A stretch of 64,000 nucleotides of DNA from assembly GCA_009809945.1 (NCBI GenBank), contig WTPW01000554.1, positions 6,837 through 70,836 on the forward strand. Direction: 5' to 3'. The notes under the pieces were generated by a model. That model saw nothing but the letters and a program-made list of their open reading frames with translations. It had not been told where the DNA came from and searched no databases. The DNA is from Gigaspora margarita. Lineage: Eukaryota > Glomeromycota > Glomeromycetes > Diversisporales > Gigasporaceae. Below are positions 47,861-59,499 of this stretch, in pieces (position 1 is the stretch's first letter; every line of letters starts with the position of its first letter). The position numbers and the translations under genes were made by a program.

Positions 47861-48453
47861 TACATATGAAAATCACTATAGGTGAAATGTGGCGTGCTTC
47901 CATCTAAAAGTTTTTTACTTACTAAGTTAACAATACATGTCCACTAATTGAAAGTTGTAGAGCTTATTGAGATGCATCCAGTATTATAAATTCAAAAATT
48001 TTTATTGGCGCAAACGCAAAAAAAATCGCACAAAAAAAAATTTTATACGCGCGTTATATATATAGAGAGCCCCGATATATGCACAAATTTAAATCTATGT
48101 GCGCTGTACCTACTGCGCGGATCCAATTTACATCACTAGATGCATCAAACGGTAGTTAGATCATCCAAATTAGCCCAGTGGATGGTGAGATATCATCGAA
48201 AAACGATTGGCTGACTATATAAAATCTCTATATAAGCAATGTTTGTTTACATAGAGATTTTATATAGTCAGCCAATTGTTTTTCAATGATATCTTGCTAT
48301 CCACTAGGCCGATTTGAATGATCTAACTACTATTAAATGCATCTTAATAAGCTCTACAACTTTTAATTAGTGGATAAGTATCATTAACTTAGTAAGTAAA
48401 AAACTTTTAGATAGAAGCACGCCACATTTCACCTATAGTGATTTTCATATGTA
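47861..48453. mobile_element. inner relative of the TTAA foldback, nested in it
   Basis: TTACATATGAAAATCACTAT then AGGTGAAATGTGGCGTGCTT on the left is mirrored at 48405-48453. The subterminal sequence matches that of the host element, so one family member jumped into another. Its centre (48215-48265) is a clean hairpin of GAGATTTTATATAGTCAGCC and its complement. Confidence 0.8.
47979..48138. mobile_element. 160-bp hAT-like MITE, 8-bp duplication GATGCATC
   Basis: GATGCATC occurs at 47971-47978 and 48139-48146. CAGTATTATAAATTC and, in reverse, TAGTGATGTAAATTG are the ends. It is the same family as 41907-42061. It carries CGCGCGTTATAT where the other has CGTGTGTTATGT. Confidence 0.9.
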
Positions 48454-50110
48454 AGACTGTTTGAAGTTAATTTTTTGGTTAACATCACCCCCTCCCCCCA
48501 ATGGTCCCTCCAGCCCCCAGGTAAAATGAACATATGAAAAAAAACTAAAAAAATAAATACTATCATTATTTAGAAATCAAATTCAATATATAAATTCGAT
48601 TTATTACTTAATGCATGATATTACTAGTATATATTAAGCTTTATAAAGTAGCTGATGTATGTACATATGTACATAGCTCTATATATGGGGGTTGTCTAGA
48701 GCAGAGCAGAATCACATGATACCTGACCAATCAAATTAAAAATTTGATAATCTTAGACAATTTTGCTTATTCTACAACCTATCTAAGGCCATTTAAAGTT
48801 AAGTTTTTGGTTGACATTACCTCTCCTTCTTCTTCTTTGATGTCCTCTAGTAAAAATTAAAAAAAATAAAATACTGCATAATGATGAAATAATGCGATGG
48901 GGTATGGTTTCAAATTTTGGCCTAAATTAAAATTAATTCAGGCTGAAACTCAAAATAACTCTGTGTATTATTTCGCAGTTAAAATAAAATAATTTAAAAA
49001 TAAAAAATAAATTAAAAAAATAAAAACATAATTTAAAAAAAAATAAATAAATAAATAAATAACAAATAATAAAAAATAAAGCCAAAATTTTAATTCCTAC
49101 TTGGCTGTCCTTTCATAACATTTATTTCAGTTTGCAATGAAACGATTTAAGAAAAAACAACCAAATAAAAAGCTTTCAAAGTGTTTTTTGTTCGATTGTG
49201 AAGAGCTAGAGAACTAGTATTACAGAAATAACAATTACAAACCAATTATTCGAATTGATATTTTTTTACATCATTCAATGAAGGACAAAATTTGCACGGC
49301 CTATAGGAACTTGAGAAACCCAAAATTCTGATCTGTAATTGCTGCATACATACTTTAAAATGATGCAGATCTAATCACTAGATCACGAGAATTTTGCCTG
49401 TAAAAATTGTACATATGTATAAAGTTCTTTTTATTGGATGAATACTTTTTATAATAAATTAATTATTTATTTATTTACTTTTGCACCTTTCTTTTATAAG
49501 AGAAATGTATTGTTAAGGCCGTTTGCAGTTAATTTTTCGGTTAACATTACTCCCAGCTAAAGTCTTCCACCCGAAAAATAAACAACAAATCAAAATGCTG
49601 AATGATTCTCTTCAGTTACCTAATTTAAATCAACCAATAAAATTGCTCACCTTTGTTCATTTTTATATATTTGTTTCATATGTTCGTTTCATTTTACCCC
49701 TTCTCTCCTGCTGCGAGTCCTGAAAAAGTGATGTTAACCAAAGAATCAACTTTGAATAGTCTAATCTTCATCACAGGATTTTATATAGTCGACCAATCAT
49801 TTTTTGACGATATCTTGCCATCCACTAGGCTGATTTGAATAATCTAACCACTGTTAGATGCGTCTTGACGAGCTTTACAACTTTTAATTAGTGGATATAT
49901 ATTGTTAATTTAATTAGAAAAAAATTTTAGATGGAAGCATGCCACATTTCGTCACTCTCCAGTTGATAGGCGGATTATCAATTAAAGATATTAACTTTAA
50001 CAATTCTGTGCAAAATATTAATTTAGAAAGTAATATTGCGAATTTATCTAATAATGATAATTTGTCTAAGTATTTAGCAGATATGTTTTTTGAATTAGAG
50101 ATAACATATA

Positions 50111-50504
50111 GGGGGTCAATAGAAACCAAACAAATTGATATATTAGAGTTTTTGAGATAACATGATTTTTGTGTTGTGTTATACAAACTCACGTAAACAA
50201 TGATCGACAATCCAAATCCATTCGGTCTTGATCGGCCTTGATCAGCCTTAATCGGAAAGTGTCATATAACATAAACATTAATTATTTCCGTTCTAATTAA
50301 GATCAGATGATCTATTCCGATCTATTAAAATCAGATGATCAATTTCTGACCAAATTTTTTAAGCACAAATATCTTAAATTTTTATTAATTAATCAAAGGT
50401 TCATTATTAAGTAAAAAATATTCTTTACATGTTTTTATATTATTTAAGCGTAAAAACTCAATTTTGAAAAATTTTTAATTTGTCTAGTTTCTATTGATGC
50501 CCCC
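50111..50504. mobile_element. 394-bp foldback element (GGGGG..TCAATAGAAAC ends)
   Basis: GGGGGTCAATAGAAACCAAA at the left is mirrored by ACTAGTTTCTATTGATGCCC-type sequence at the right, with about 45-bp arms. The centre repeats CGGTCTTGATCGGCCTTGAT and GATCAGATGATC. The host transposase frame resumes beyond it. An exact target duplication is not clear (TATA-like on both sides). Confidence 0.72.
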
Positions 50505-51745
50505 TTATATATTCAAAAAAATCTTGAAGTCAATCCTAATACTAATGTTTTTGATAAATTTGAAAATACTTTGTATACTAATGTTCTTAATGAATTTGAA
50601 AATTCTTCGCAAGAATATCGTGAATTATTAGATAATATTTTAGTTAGCATGGATTATTTTGAAAATATGCGAAATAATTTGTCTGATGATGAAAATTAAG
50701 AATATGATAAATTTCCTAATGAAGCTTATGCTGATTTAATGGTTTTGGTTACAAAATATAAACTAAGTAATGCAGCTGGAAATGCGATTATCTCATTCTT
50801 TAATAAGCATTCAAATTATTCCAAATCTCCTTTACCAAAAAATATTAAACAAGAAAAACTATTTATAAATAATATGAAATTAATTTGTTATATAAGAAAA
50901 CTAAAGTATTGGACCATGATAATACTGAGCATTTCTTATATTATATGCTATTAATGAGTTGTATTCAAAATATATTAGAAATTTCTGATATATCTCAAAC
51001 TTTTGCACTTGAATATGAAGAATTATATAAAACTNCTAAGGTATATTAACTTTAATAATATTTTTTACATACATATTTATTTGTTTTAATCAATTTTTTT
51101 TTAAAGAATGATAAAAAAATATTTATAAAGAACAAAATAATGGATAATAGTAGAAAACTACTCAAAGTACTTTATCTACTGGTGCAAAAAATTTTATCCA
51201 TTATTTTATATTCTGATATTACCATTTGTGATTTATTGGGTAAAAGTTAGCTTCATCCAATATATTTATCACTTGGAAATATACCTATATAGTGCAGAAA
51301 TAGACAGAATGCAAAACAATTATTGGGTTATTTAATAATAATAAAATCTAATTTACAAAAAGAAATAAAAAGACAAATATTTCATAAATGTTTAGACATA
51401 ATTTTAGAGCCAATTCAATCATTCTCAGAGAATTGAACTAATTTGTTACTTAATAACAAATTAATTTGGTTCTATCCAAAAATTTTAACAATAATCGCAG
51501 ATTGGCCAGAAGCTTCAACCTTTTGCTTAACATATAAATCAACAAAATCTAAACACTCTTGCCATTTTTGTTTAGTAAAAAGAGATAATTTAACAAATAC
51601 AAATCTCTTTAAAAAAGATATAGAACTTAGAAATCATAACAATATGAATACTATTATAATAAGAATGAAGAACAAACAGTAAGTATTGAATCAGTACCAA
51701 ATATTTTTTGGAAATTTAAATAAGTTTAATATTATAATTAATTAA

Positions 51746-52320
51746 AGGACTGCCTATTTCCACCATGGAATATTGCTATTTCCACTATAGTTATACAAAA
51801 GTTTCTATTTTTAGATTTTAATATAATATTGTATATTATAATTTTAATTATTATCAATTGATCCAACTTGATTTAGGGTACCAAAACAAGACTTGTGTAA
51901 CATTACACAACATTAGTAGCATGTAACCAAAATTATTTTTGCAAAAACAATGTACTGGGCCTTTGTATAACATATATGATATGTCGTATAACCAGTATAT
52001 GTACTGTGATTGAATATTGAGGGTTTCTAGATTTAGAGTTAGGGTGTGCCGAAATTACATCTAACCTGCTGGGGGCATTATCATGATAGTGCCCACTAGC
52101 ATTAAGCTTAATGCTGGCCGACCCAGGGTTAGATTACCAAAATAAGGCTTGTGTAACATTATACAACATTAGTAGCATGTAACCAAAAATTATTTTGCAA
52201 AAACAATGCACTGGGCCTTTGTGTCACATAAGTGCATATATTATTTTGAATTCTAAAAATAGAAATCTTGTGTAACCATAGTGGAAATAGCAAAAAACCA
52301 TGGTGGAAATAGCAATACCC
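51746..52320. mobile_element. 575-bp TTAA-flanked MITE in a transposase intron
   Basis: TTAA lies at 51742-51745 and 52321-52324. AGGACTGCCTATTTCCACC and, in reverse, GGGTATTGCTATTTCCACC begin arms of about 65 bp. A 110-bp segment containing AACATTAGTAGCATGTAACC is directly repeated inside (about 51877-51985 and 52126-52238). Between the copies lies TTTAGAGTTAGGGTGTG. It sits between the exons ending near 51735 and starting near 52577. Confidence 0.85.
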
Positions 52321-54807
52321 TTAATTAAATATGTGAATATGTTTAAAATTTTGAATAATTTTAAGATTTCAAACTTAATTTTACCATAATGATTTTTAAA
52401 TTAATTTAAAATTTTTGAAATATTGTGAAATATTTAAAATTAATTTAACAATTGTTAAATTAATTTTAAACCTTTCGAATCATTGTGAAATATTTTAAAA
52501 TAATTTAAATTATTTTAAATAAGATTAAAATTTGTAATATATAATATATAATTTAATATCAATTTTTTATTTTAGAAATATCAATATTTACGAAGCTACA
52601 GTAATTAATAGAATGCATCATTAGATTTGGGATTATTAAACTATCAAATTACTTTTATATATAATCTTTTAAAAGAATTACATAGAGCTTCAATACTTGA
52701 TAAATTGGATAACAGATTAGTGAATATTCCTAGATTTATAGAACTTAAAATATTCAAAAATAGAATTCAATCACTTTCTAGAATTATAGCTAATGAATAT
52801 CGTAATCTTATAAAAGTTATGATATTTGTTCTGGATAACCTAGATATCAGTGAAGCATTAAATAAAAAGTTGTTAAATCTTTATAAAGTTTGGAATAATA
52901 TATATATTATGAGTCGATTTGAAGAATTTGATGACCAAAATTTGAAAGATTTTGAGGTAATTCAATATATTGCACAATATTCTGAATTTATTTGAATTTA
53001 TTATTCAATATTTTAATATTGTTAATTTTAATAACTAATATTAATATAATTATTTCTAGAATTTAATAATAAATTGGGCTTAACAATTTATTAATATTTT
53101 TCAAATATATACTTCATCATAAAGTTTCCAGAATTACATTTATGGGTATACCATACTATTGATTTAATTAGAAAATATGGTACTTTAAAAGAATTCTCTA
53201 CTAAAACCTATAAAAATCTTTATAAAGATTTTGTTAAAGCACCTTATTATTTAACTAATAAACAAAATATAGAAATTCAAATAATAAAAATGGTAATTAT
53301 TTAAAATTGTTTAAGAAAATTTAGTATTTTTATAAAACTTTACTAAATTATTTTAAATTAAATAGGTTCAGAGACAGGCTATTGCAATTAAATTATTATC
53401 AGACAAATCAAAAAATATTAAACTTTAAGTTCTTATAAATTTATAAATTTAATTTGGACTTTTAGTTTAAATAATGCTCAGAAATTTATTAACTAACAAT
53501 TAAAAGATTATAATTAAAGTTCTAAAATATATTTTGGACTTGAAAATATTTTAAAATATTTAACTATATATTTTAATTCAACAGATCAAATTAATTTAGA
53601 TAATTATATAGTTAAAATATATAGCTCAATACTTTAGAAAATGGGTCTATAATTCGAACAACTGATAATTTTTATGGAGAAGCCCAGTATAGCAATATAG
53701 CAGTTGCTATGAATTCTGAAGAACTATCTGAATATATATCAGATCAAGAAATTTGTTATAGACAGGTATTTTTCATGGTTTAATTTTTATTTTTTTAAAA
53801 TACAGTATTAACATAAATTTTTAATATTTAATTTTTAAATATATTTAATAATGAAACTTGAATATAATAATAAAGTTTTAATACATAATCTAGCATTAAT
53901 TCAGTGGTATGATTTTAAATCTCAAAAAAATCCATATGATTATGGATGTTTTAGACTTCAATTAACTAAATTATTTAATATAATTAATATTGAAGCAATT
54001 AGAAATCAAGTTCATGTAATTCCCCACTTTGACAAAACAAATGAATATTTAGTAAACAAATATATTTTTTAATAAAAAATCTTAAAAGTAATTAAAATTA
54101 TTTAAAAGTTTTCAAAACTATTAATTACAAAACTAATTACAGTCAGGGAATATACCAAATTAGTATAACAGGTTCTAGAATGATCTACATATTAGATCTC
54201 GAATTTGATTGGCCCTTGCGCACTTTTTTTTGGAAATTTTTTATACAATTAGTTTAATACTAGAAACTTGCAAGCAAACACATAAATGGATAGTAAAAAA
54301 CATGTAGTTTTAATAATCCACAATAATCTATGCTCATTAGCTTTCGGTAAAAAAATAAATGAGACACGAAAAATTGCAAGTTTTTACACGTATACATATA
54401 AATGCCCAAAGAACATTGTCCTAATCTTCGCCAACAAGACAGTTAAAAACTTTTTGTTTGCTTAATATCTTTTTATTTATGTTAATTCCGCTTGTAAACA
54501 TTACTTACCAATTAGTTTTTAAGATAAGCTTTCAAATATAGGTCCTTGTCGCTGAATAATACGTACGAATTTAATCTATTTATAGGGTATTTATAAGGAG
54601 TTTCCTCAATATAGCCCACTAGTGATCAAGATAACACAATACGTGGACATTAAGGGTGCTCTCAAGCATCTTTATAAGTGTAACTAGCTAGTATAAAGAT
54701 CGTGCACAAGTACTATGATTAATTGAAGTAACCCTTATAGTAATTGTACCAAAGATTCACATTGTGAAATGCAGATATTAAATTTTGGCCAATTAGTACA
54801 ATATGAT

Positions 54808-54838
54808 AAAAAAAGATGGTCTCTGACCATCTTTTTTT
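54808..54838. repeat. perfect 13-bp-stem hairpin
   Basis: AAAAAAGATGGTC-TCT-GACCATCTTTTTT forms a hairpin with A/T-run ends. It lies inside the TIR element. Its role is unknown and it should not be read as a bacterial terminator here. Confidence 0.7.
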
Positions 54839-55524
54839 TCATTACGATAAGTCATGATCGAAGCAGGTTGTTTGGTGAACCTATTTAGGGAGGCATTTGA
54901 AAACACCCCTACAAAATGATCACTTTTAAAGTAATTCATCATAAGTGTAAATACTTACTATTTTTCATTACTATTTTAGTTTACTTCATTTATGTCAAGA
55001 GTATAAGGGTATTTCTCAAGGGCTCAAAGGTATAAACCAATTTTGCTAACAACTATTTTGCCAACAGCCATTTTGTCAACAAATTTTATCTGATTTAATT
55101 GGGATTGACCTACTTTATAATTAGTGTTGACTAGAGATTGTCAACACAAAGTGGCTGTTGGCAAAATGGTTGCCAGCGAATTCTATCAGAATCATTAAGA
55201 TAAGTAGGGTTATTGCTTCATTCTTTTTATTGTTAACAATGCACTAATGTTTCACTATTGCAATATTTTTTAGATCATCAATTCTTTTTGGTAGTACATT
55301 ATGTTCTTACTGTAGAAATTGAATAAGCAATGTTTTTTTTATTATTCTTTTACAGTATATAATAAATTCAATAAATTATATATAATTTATCGATAAAAGC
55401 TTTATGTTATAAGAATAGCTAAAATTATGTCTTATAATTGTGTACTTTTTCGATCACTAAAAAATTGAGTCTAGGGTAATGCTTGATACGTCCTAAGAAT
55501 CATTTATTTAATGGATTGTCTATA

Positions 55525-55790
55525 TAGCATAAATGGATTGGGAAGATAAACTAAATTCGCTACAATGTATTGCATCAAATCTTTTGATAATTCATTCTTA
55601 TGATCTTATCTATCGAGATTTACATAGTGAAAATATGTTACAAGATAACTTGAAGAGTGCATATATTGCAAATTTATAACTTTAGATAACAGCTTTGCCC
55701 CTGAAGTTTTGAAAAACAATTACATGCTAAAGAGTCTGATATTTATTCATTTAGAATAGTTATATAGAAATTTTATATAGTAAACCTGTG
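55525..55790 (+). pseudogene. protein-kinase catalytic fragment (subdomains VIb-IX)
   Basis: From about 55530 a frame reads DWEDKLNSLQCIASNLLIIH, then YDLIYRDLHSENMLQDN, which is the kinase catalytic loop (HRDLHSGN type, with Tyr for His). After a stop and a shift come APEVLKNNY and AKESDIYSFRIVI, matching the APE motif and the DxxSFG-type helix. The N-lobe, the DFG motif and the C-terminus are absent. These fungi have greatly expanded kinases of this kind (from memory). The fragment lies wholly within the 54140-56101 inverted repeats, which suggests capture by the transposon, although decay of a kinase gene first and then nearby insertions is not excluded. Confidence 0.7.
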
Positions 55791-56106
55791 CCTTTTGAGC
55801 AAAATCTGAATTACAGTTTCAATTATAAGTATGTAAGGGTTTGTTTACAAAAAAACAACAATATCTATACGAGGATTTATAAATATTTGTTATTGCGAAA
55901 TACTAATTTTAAAAAGATATAAATTTTTAAAGCAACAAAATGAAAACTAAGCAAAGTTAAAATATTTAACGGCCTCATGTTTAATTGGTCAACGATCATT
56001 CTTGGATCATGCTTTAGAAATTTCCAGAATCTATCGATCAACATTCTATTACCATAAAAGGTGCAATCAGCACTATCCATTTATGGTATATTCCCTGACT
56101 GAATTA

Positions 56107-56556
56107 TCACAAATATATAAATAAACTAAAATATCTAAAAAATAAAAAAGTTCAAACTTTAAAGTATTTCGAATATGTTTAAAAACTTGAATAATTCAAT
56201 TTATTAATAAAACAAAATTAGAATATTTTATTATAAAAGCAATCTGAAAAATTCAAAATATTTCACATAGCGTAAACATTATTTAAAAGTAACAAAATAT
56301 TAGACAAAAATAGAAAAGACAAATTAAAATTATATAACAAAATTCAAAAGTATTCGCACAATTTCAGAGTATTTAATAAATGTAATAAATAAAAAAATAA
56401 ACAGAAATAAAATAATAATAATAATAATAATAAGAACATTTCTAAATACTATCTGGGATGATATTATTAAATACTATCCCTAGTATATTATGTATCACAT
56501 AATTATCAATCTGCATAAATTAATCAATTATATCACATAATAACAATTTTGTAGTA
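56107..56556. other. gene-free AT-rich sequence with (AAT)n
   Basis: An (AAT)n run at about 56409-56432 and no other feature. Confidence 0.5.
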
Positions 56557-56564
56557 CATACAGT

Positions 56565-56844
56565 CAGTGTTGTTATGGGGCAGCTTTGGACAATGATTTG
56601 AACAATTTTGAACAATTTTAAACAATTAAATAAAGTAAAATTACTTAAAATTTTATTAAGATAACCTATTTTAATTTTAACTGAAATGTGTTTAGCACCT
56701 AAAAAAATATATAGTTATATATTTTTTAGATAAATATATTAATTATTAAAGCCTGGACAAGCTTTGAACAATCTTGGACGTTTGGACAATTTTGGACATG
56801 GACATGCCAAAAAAGGCTGTAGATAGCCAAAATGTACAACACTG
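56565..56844. mobile_element. 280-bp hAT-like MITE, 8-bp duplication CATAYAGT
   Basis: CATACAGT (56557-56564) and CATATAGT (56845-56852) flank ends CAGTGTTGTTATGG and, in reverse, CAGTGTTGTACATT. GGACAATTTTGGACA-type phrases repeat inside. Confidence 0.8.
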
Positions 56845-57039
56845 CATATAGTGCAGTTTAACATAGTTCAATAATAATTATATAATTGAAAAGACATTGT
56901 CCATTATTTTTTTTTCACAAAGAATAGTTTATGCTTCTGCTATGGCTGTTGCCTCTGCTGTAGCATTTTTATTTTACTAAAGCATAGAGAAAACCCTACT
57001 AATTAACTCACCCTAACCCTACTAACTAACATTTTTAAA

Positions 57040-57735
57040 CAATAGCACCAAGAGAAAAGATGCCAAAAACCATATTAATGATACCTCCAATAATGATGAA
57101 ATAGATACCACAAAGGCAACACGAATAATGGCAACACTACTTATAATATTGCACAATACTGATACTAATAACAACTATAGAAAGAAAGTAGGAAGGTTAA
57201 TTATGCACTAAATAAAAAGCACCAATGCACTAGAGTAAATTAAACAATGAAATCTATCCCAAAAGCAATAAATAATGCGGCACTACTATAATTGCAGTGT
57301 TAAAACGAATAGTACAAAATTGAAACCAACAATTACGAAAAAAATATGAACAAAGAAAAAATGCCAGTGATACATGATACCTATCATAGTAGCAACACCA
57401 AAACAATTAGCATAAAACTGATACCAACAATTATGAAAAAAACAGTAGAGATTAGATATGCAATAACAAAAGAAAAAACCCCAGTGATACTAAAAATGAT
57501 GAAATCCACCTCAAGACAACACAAATAACATGATACAAACTAACAAAATCTACCTCAAAACAACACAATAATCATAATAACATGACATCTACTATAGCAA
57601 CGGTACCAAAGCAGGGATGCAAAACTGAAACTAAAAGAAAAGATAAAAAGTTAAAAATAAGATAGCACGAAACCAGAAGTAAAATGCATAATAACAATAC
57701 CTATCTATAAGACAACACGGCACCTACGACAACTC
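57040..57735. repeat. degenerate tandem repeat, unit about 110-120 bp
   Basis: Phrases GCCAGTGATACATGATACC, AGTAGCAACACCAAAACA, AAACTGATACCAACAATTA and AAAAACAGTAGAGATTAG recur in order about five times with heavy divergence. The open frame 57346-57528 is part of this array. CACCCTAACCCTACTAACTA (57010-57030) just upstream is weakly telomere-like. Confidence 0.6.
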
Positions 57736-57741
57736 TATTAA

Positions 57742-58584
57742 GAGTAGAGTATATGTTGATCATTTTTACTAATAAGCTATTGGCAAAATTTAGCTGGCAT
57801 TATGGAGCTAAAAAATTTTTTTATATTGATTTAAGATTTAATGCAGTAAAAACATAGTGTTTATTAATTAGTGGTAGCTCTTCCACAAAATTTTTACTCC
57901 ACGTGATTTCATCCAATCAAAATTTAGAATCAGGTTTAATGTGATAGTCAAAACAAATTTGTTTTGTTTTCTAAGTAAAAAACTTACACGTAAAATTAAA
58001 GCTAAAAAAAACTGTGTTATATTTAGAGTTAGGGTTAGAAGAATATAGTAGCTACTAGTAAAATTTCACGAGAAACTTTTTTACTTAGGGCGCAGTAGAT
58101 GGTTTCCTAATAAAAATTTAAAGGTATTCCTGTCTTTTTGTAAAAAAGTGAGTTTGCTTCAATTTTTACATTACACCTGATCTTAAATTTTGATTGGTTA
58201 AAATCATGTGAGAGTAAAAAATTTTGTGGGAAAGCTATAGATGTTTGTATATTAGTAGTAATTATATGATAAATTTTGAACCAATTTGAATTTGTCATCA
58301 AAAAGTTAAATAAGGGCAAGATACACAAGAACCTGTAATATGCTATAATAGGCTCTCACAGATTTGTAAAGGCTCTCACAGATCTTGCTCTTACCTAACT
58401 TTTTAATGACAAATTCAAATTGGTTCAAAATTTGTCATATGATTACTACTAATATGCACTATGTTTTTACTGCATTAAATCTTAAATCGATATAAAAAAA
58501 TTTTTATTTATCTATATACTAATTACTAAATTTATAAATTTGATTAATAGTTTATTAATAAAATGATCGATATATACTTTACCC
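57742..58584. mobile_element. 843-bp TTAA MITE related to the 10.2-kb element
   Basis: TTAA flanks (57738-57741 and 58585-58588). The ends GAGTAGAGTATATGTTGATC and, in reverse, GGGTAAAGTATATATCGATC match those of 529-10731. Inner arms with AAATTGGTTCAAAATTT also pair. The interior holds GAGTTAGGGTTAGAAG (58023-58038). It has no transposase and would depend on a relative such as the 10.2-kb element. Confidence 0.88.
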
Positions 58585-58663
58585 TTAATGACTCCCTCCA
58601 GCAATGATACCATTACTGCATTAATGGTTAAATAAAAAAAATAAAAGGTTAATATTAAACATA

Positions 58664-58677
58664 TAATAATAATAATA

Positions 58678-58714
<37 letters not shown>
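58664..58714. repeat. (AAT)n then 34 A
   Basis: About six AAT units run into an unbroken tract of 34 A at 58681-58714. This could be the poly-A tail of a retroelement insertion on the + strand, but no such element is recognisable upstream. Confidence 0.85.
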
Positions 58715-58721
<7 letters not shown>

Positions 58722-59346
58722 TTATTATAGATGATCATTGATCATTTATATATCAGATGATTTTTAACAAAATTATCCAAGATGATTTTAAGAAAACTTC
58801 TAATAATAATATATATATATTTATAATTAAGATTTTTGAGAATGCCCTGCATCATGTACACTAGCAGTAGAAGTTCTTTGAGATGCTTTGAAGGTTTCTG
58901 GCACATCTTTGGAAGAATCTAGAATATTTATAGTGCTTTTTGTTTGCCAGTGTCTAGCCCTAGCAGTAAAAGTTCTTGCTTCATCTTGAGATGCTTCAGA
59001 GGTTTCTAAATATAGTGCACATCTGGAGAGATTTTTGTTCTTCTTACATGCTTGTCTCTTCTAGAAGAATAAATAATATAATATTAAAATATTTAAATTA
59101 AATTTTCATAGTAAAATTTTTGTTTAAAAAAATTTATAATTACACTTTCAGTTTGTTGCAGCTTTCTTCTCTTTTTATTTCAACCTCTTATTTCTTCAAC
59201 TACTTTACTTTTTTCTTCTTTTGCACTTGATTCTTCTTCACTAGGTGGAAGAAATTTCTCTTTTTTTACTATTTTTTACTATTTTTTTATTTTTAAAATT
59301 TCACAATATTTCGAAAATGTTTAAAAATATTTAAATATTTTGTTTT

Positions 59347-59405
59347 GATTTTAATAATTTAATATATATGATATTTAAATATTATATACCAAATTTTTTT
59401 TTTCA
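59347..59405. repeat. long direct repeat flanking the SINE region, left copy
   Basis: About 57 bp containing TTTTAATAATTTAATATATA then GATATTTAAATATTATATAC is repeated at 60152-60207 with few differences. The two copies bracket the SINE plus about 95 bp. Confidence 0.8.
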
Positions 59406-59499
59406 ATGTTTAAATGGTGGCACTGCTTGGCCAGTGGTACTACTTTATTAATTGAAATAGTTTCCAAATATTGACTAATCTACATTACATAGAAGAGGG

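Larger units (their letters stand above)
47643..49981. mobile_element. 2.3-kb TTAA-flanked foldback element inside the transposase exon
   Basis: TTAA precedes 47643 and follows 49981. The ends TTGATAATTCACCTATCAAC and, in reverse, TTGATAATCCGCCTATCAAC pair, and the inverted repeat extends about 200 bp (AAATGTGGCATGCTTC, TCCACTAATTAAAAG). Taking out the element plus one TTAA leaves the host codons in frame (KKIHL then KDINF), so the insertion was precise. A smaller relative (47861-48453) and a hAT-like MITE (47979-48138) are nested in it. The right interior (48454-49780) has A/T repeats and GTTAATTTTTCGGTTAACAT phrases. Confidence 0.85.
47405..54072 (+). pseudogene. Plavaka-type (fungal EnSpm/CACTA-related) transposase, inactivated
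   Basis: ATG 47405 starts a zinc-finger exon (MSSFQCYTCSHIYLSQ, FCKHMSKC, a C2HC pattern). After an element at 47643-49981 it resumes with KDINFNNSVQNINLESN (49986) and, after another at 50111-50504, with NLEVNPNTNVFDKFENTLYT. FPNEAYADLMVLVTKYKLSN and SPLPKNIKQEKLF follow. At 51443 come IADWPEASTFCLTYKS and HSCHFCLVKRDNL (zinc knuckle). Then come IYEATVINRMHH (52585-52620; I expect DRMHH), LDLGLLNYQITF after a one-base shift, IANEYRNLIKVMIFVLDN, LHLWVYHTIDLIRKYGTLKE (53140-53200), NSEELSEYISDQEICY, and finally LIQWYDFKSQKNPYDYGC to a stop at 54070-54072. Motif order fits transposases annotated as Plavaka or Zn-finger proteins in Rhizophagus (from memory). Stops, shifts and three insertions prove inactivity. 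Confidence 0.82.
54140..56101. mobile_element. 1.96-kb TIR element with captured protein-kinase fragment
   Basis: AATTA is duplicated at 54135-54139 and 56102-56106. The ends CAGTCAGGGAATATACCA match exactly for 18 bp in inverted orientation. A 1.5-kb relative with the same ends and a 5-bp duplication is at 61373-62871, sharing subterminal TTCTAGAATGATCTACA and TTTGATTGGCCCT. The interior holds a kinase fragment (55525-55790), a perfect hairpin (54809-54837), a foldback of TTTTGCCAACAGCCA (55042-55195) and a short - strand frame starting near the right end (56080-55877, GNRMLIDRFWKFLKHD) that I do not recognise. The superfamily is not clear to me. Confidence 0.82.

Noticed and set aside
49914-50210. 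A 98-residue - strand frame with NPPINWRV, suggesting an inverted gene copy
   Set aside because: The similarity to the zinc-finger exon's end comes from the inverted termini of the TTAA element, not from an inverted gene.
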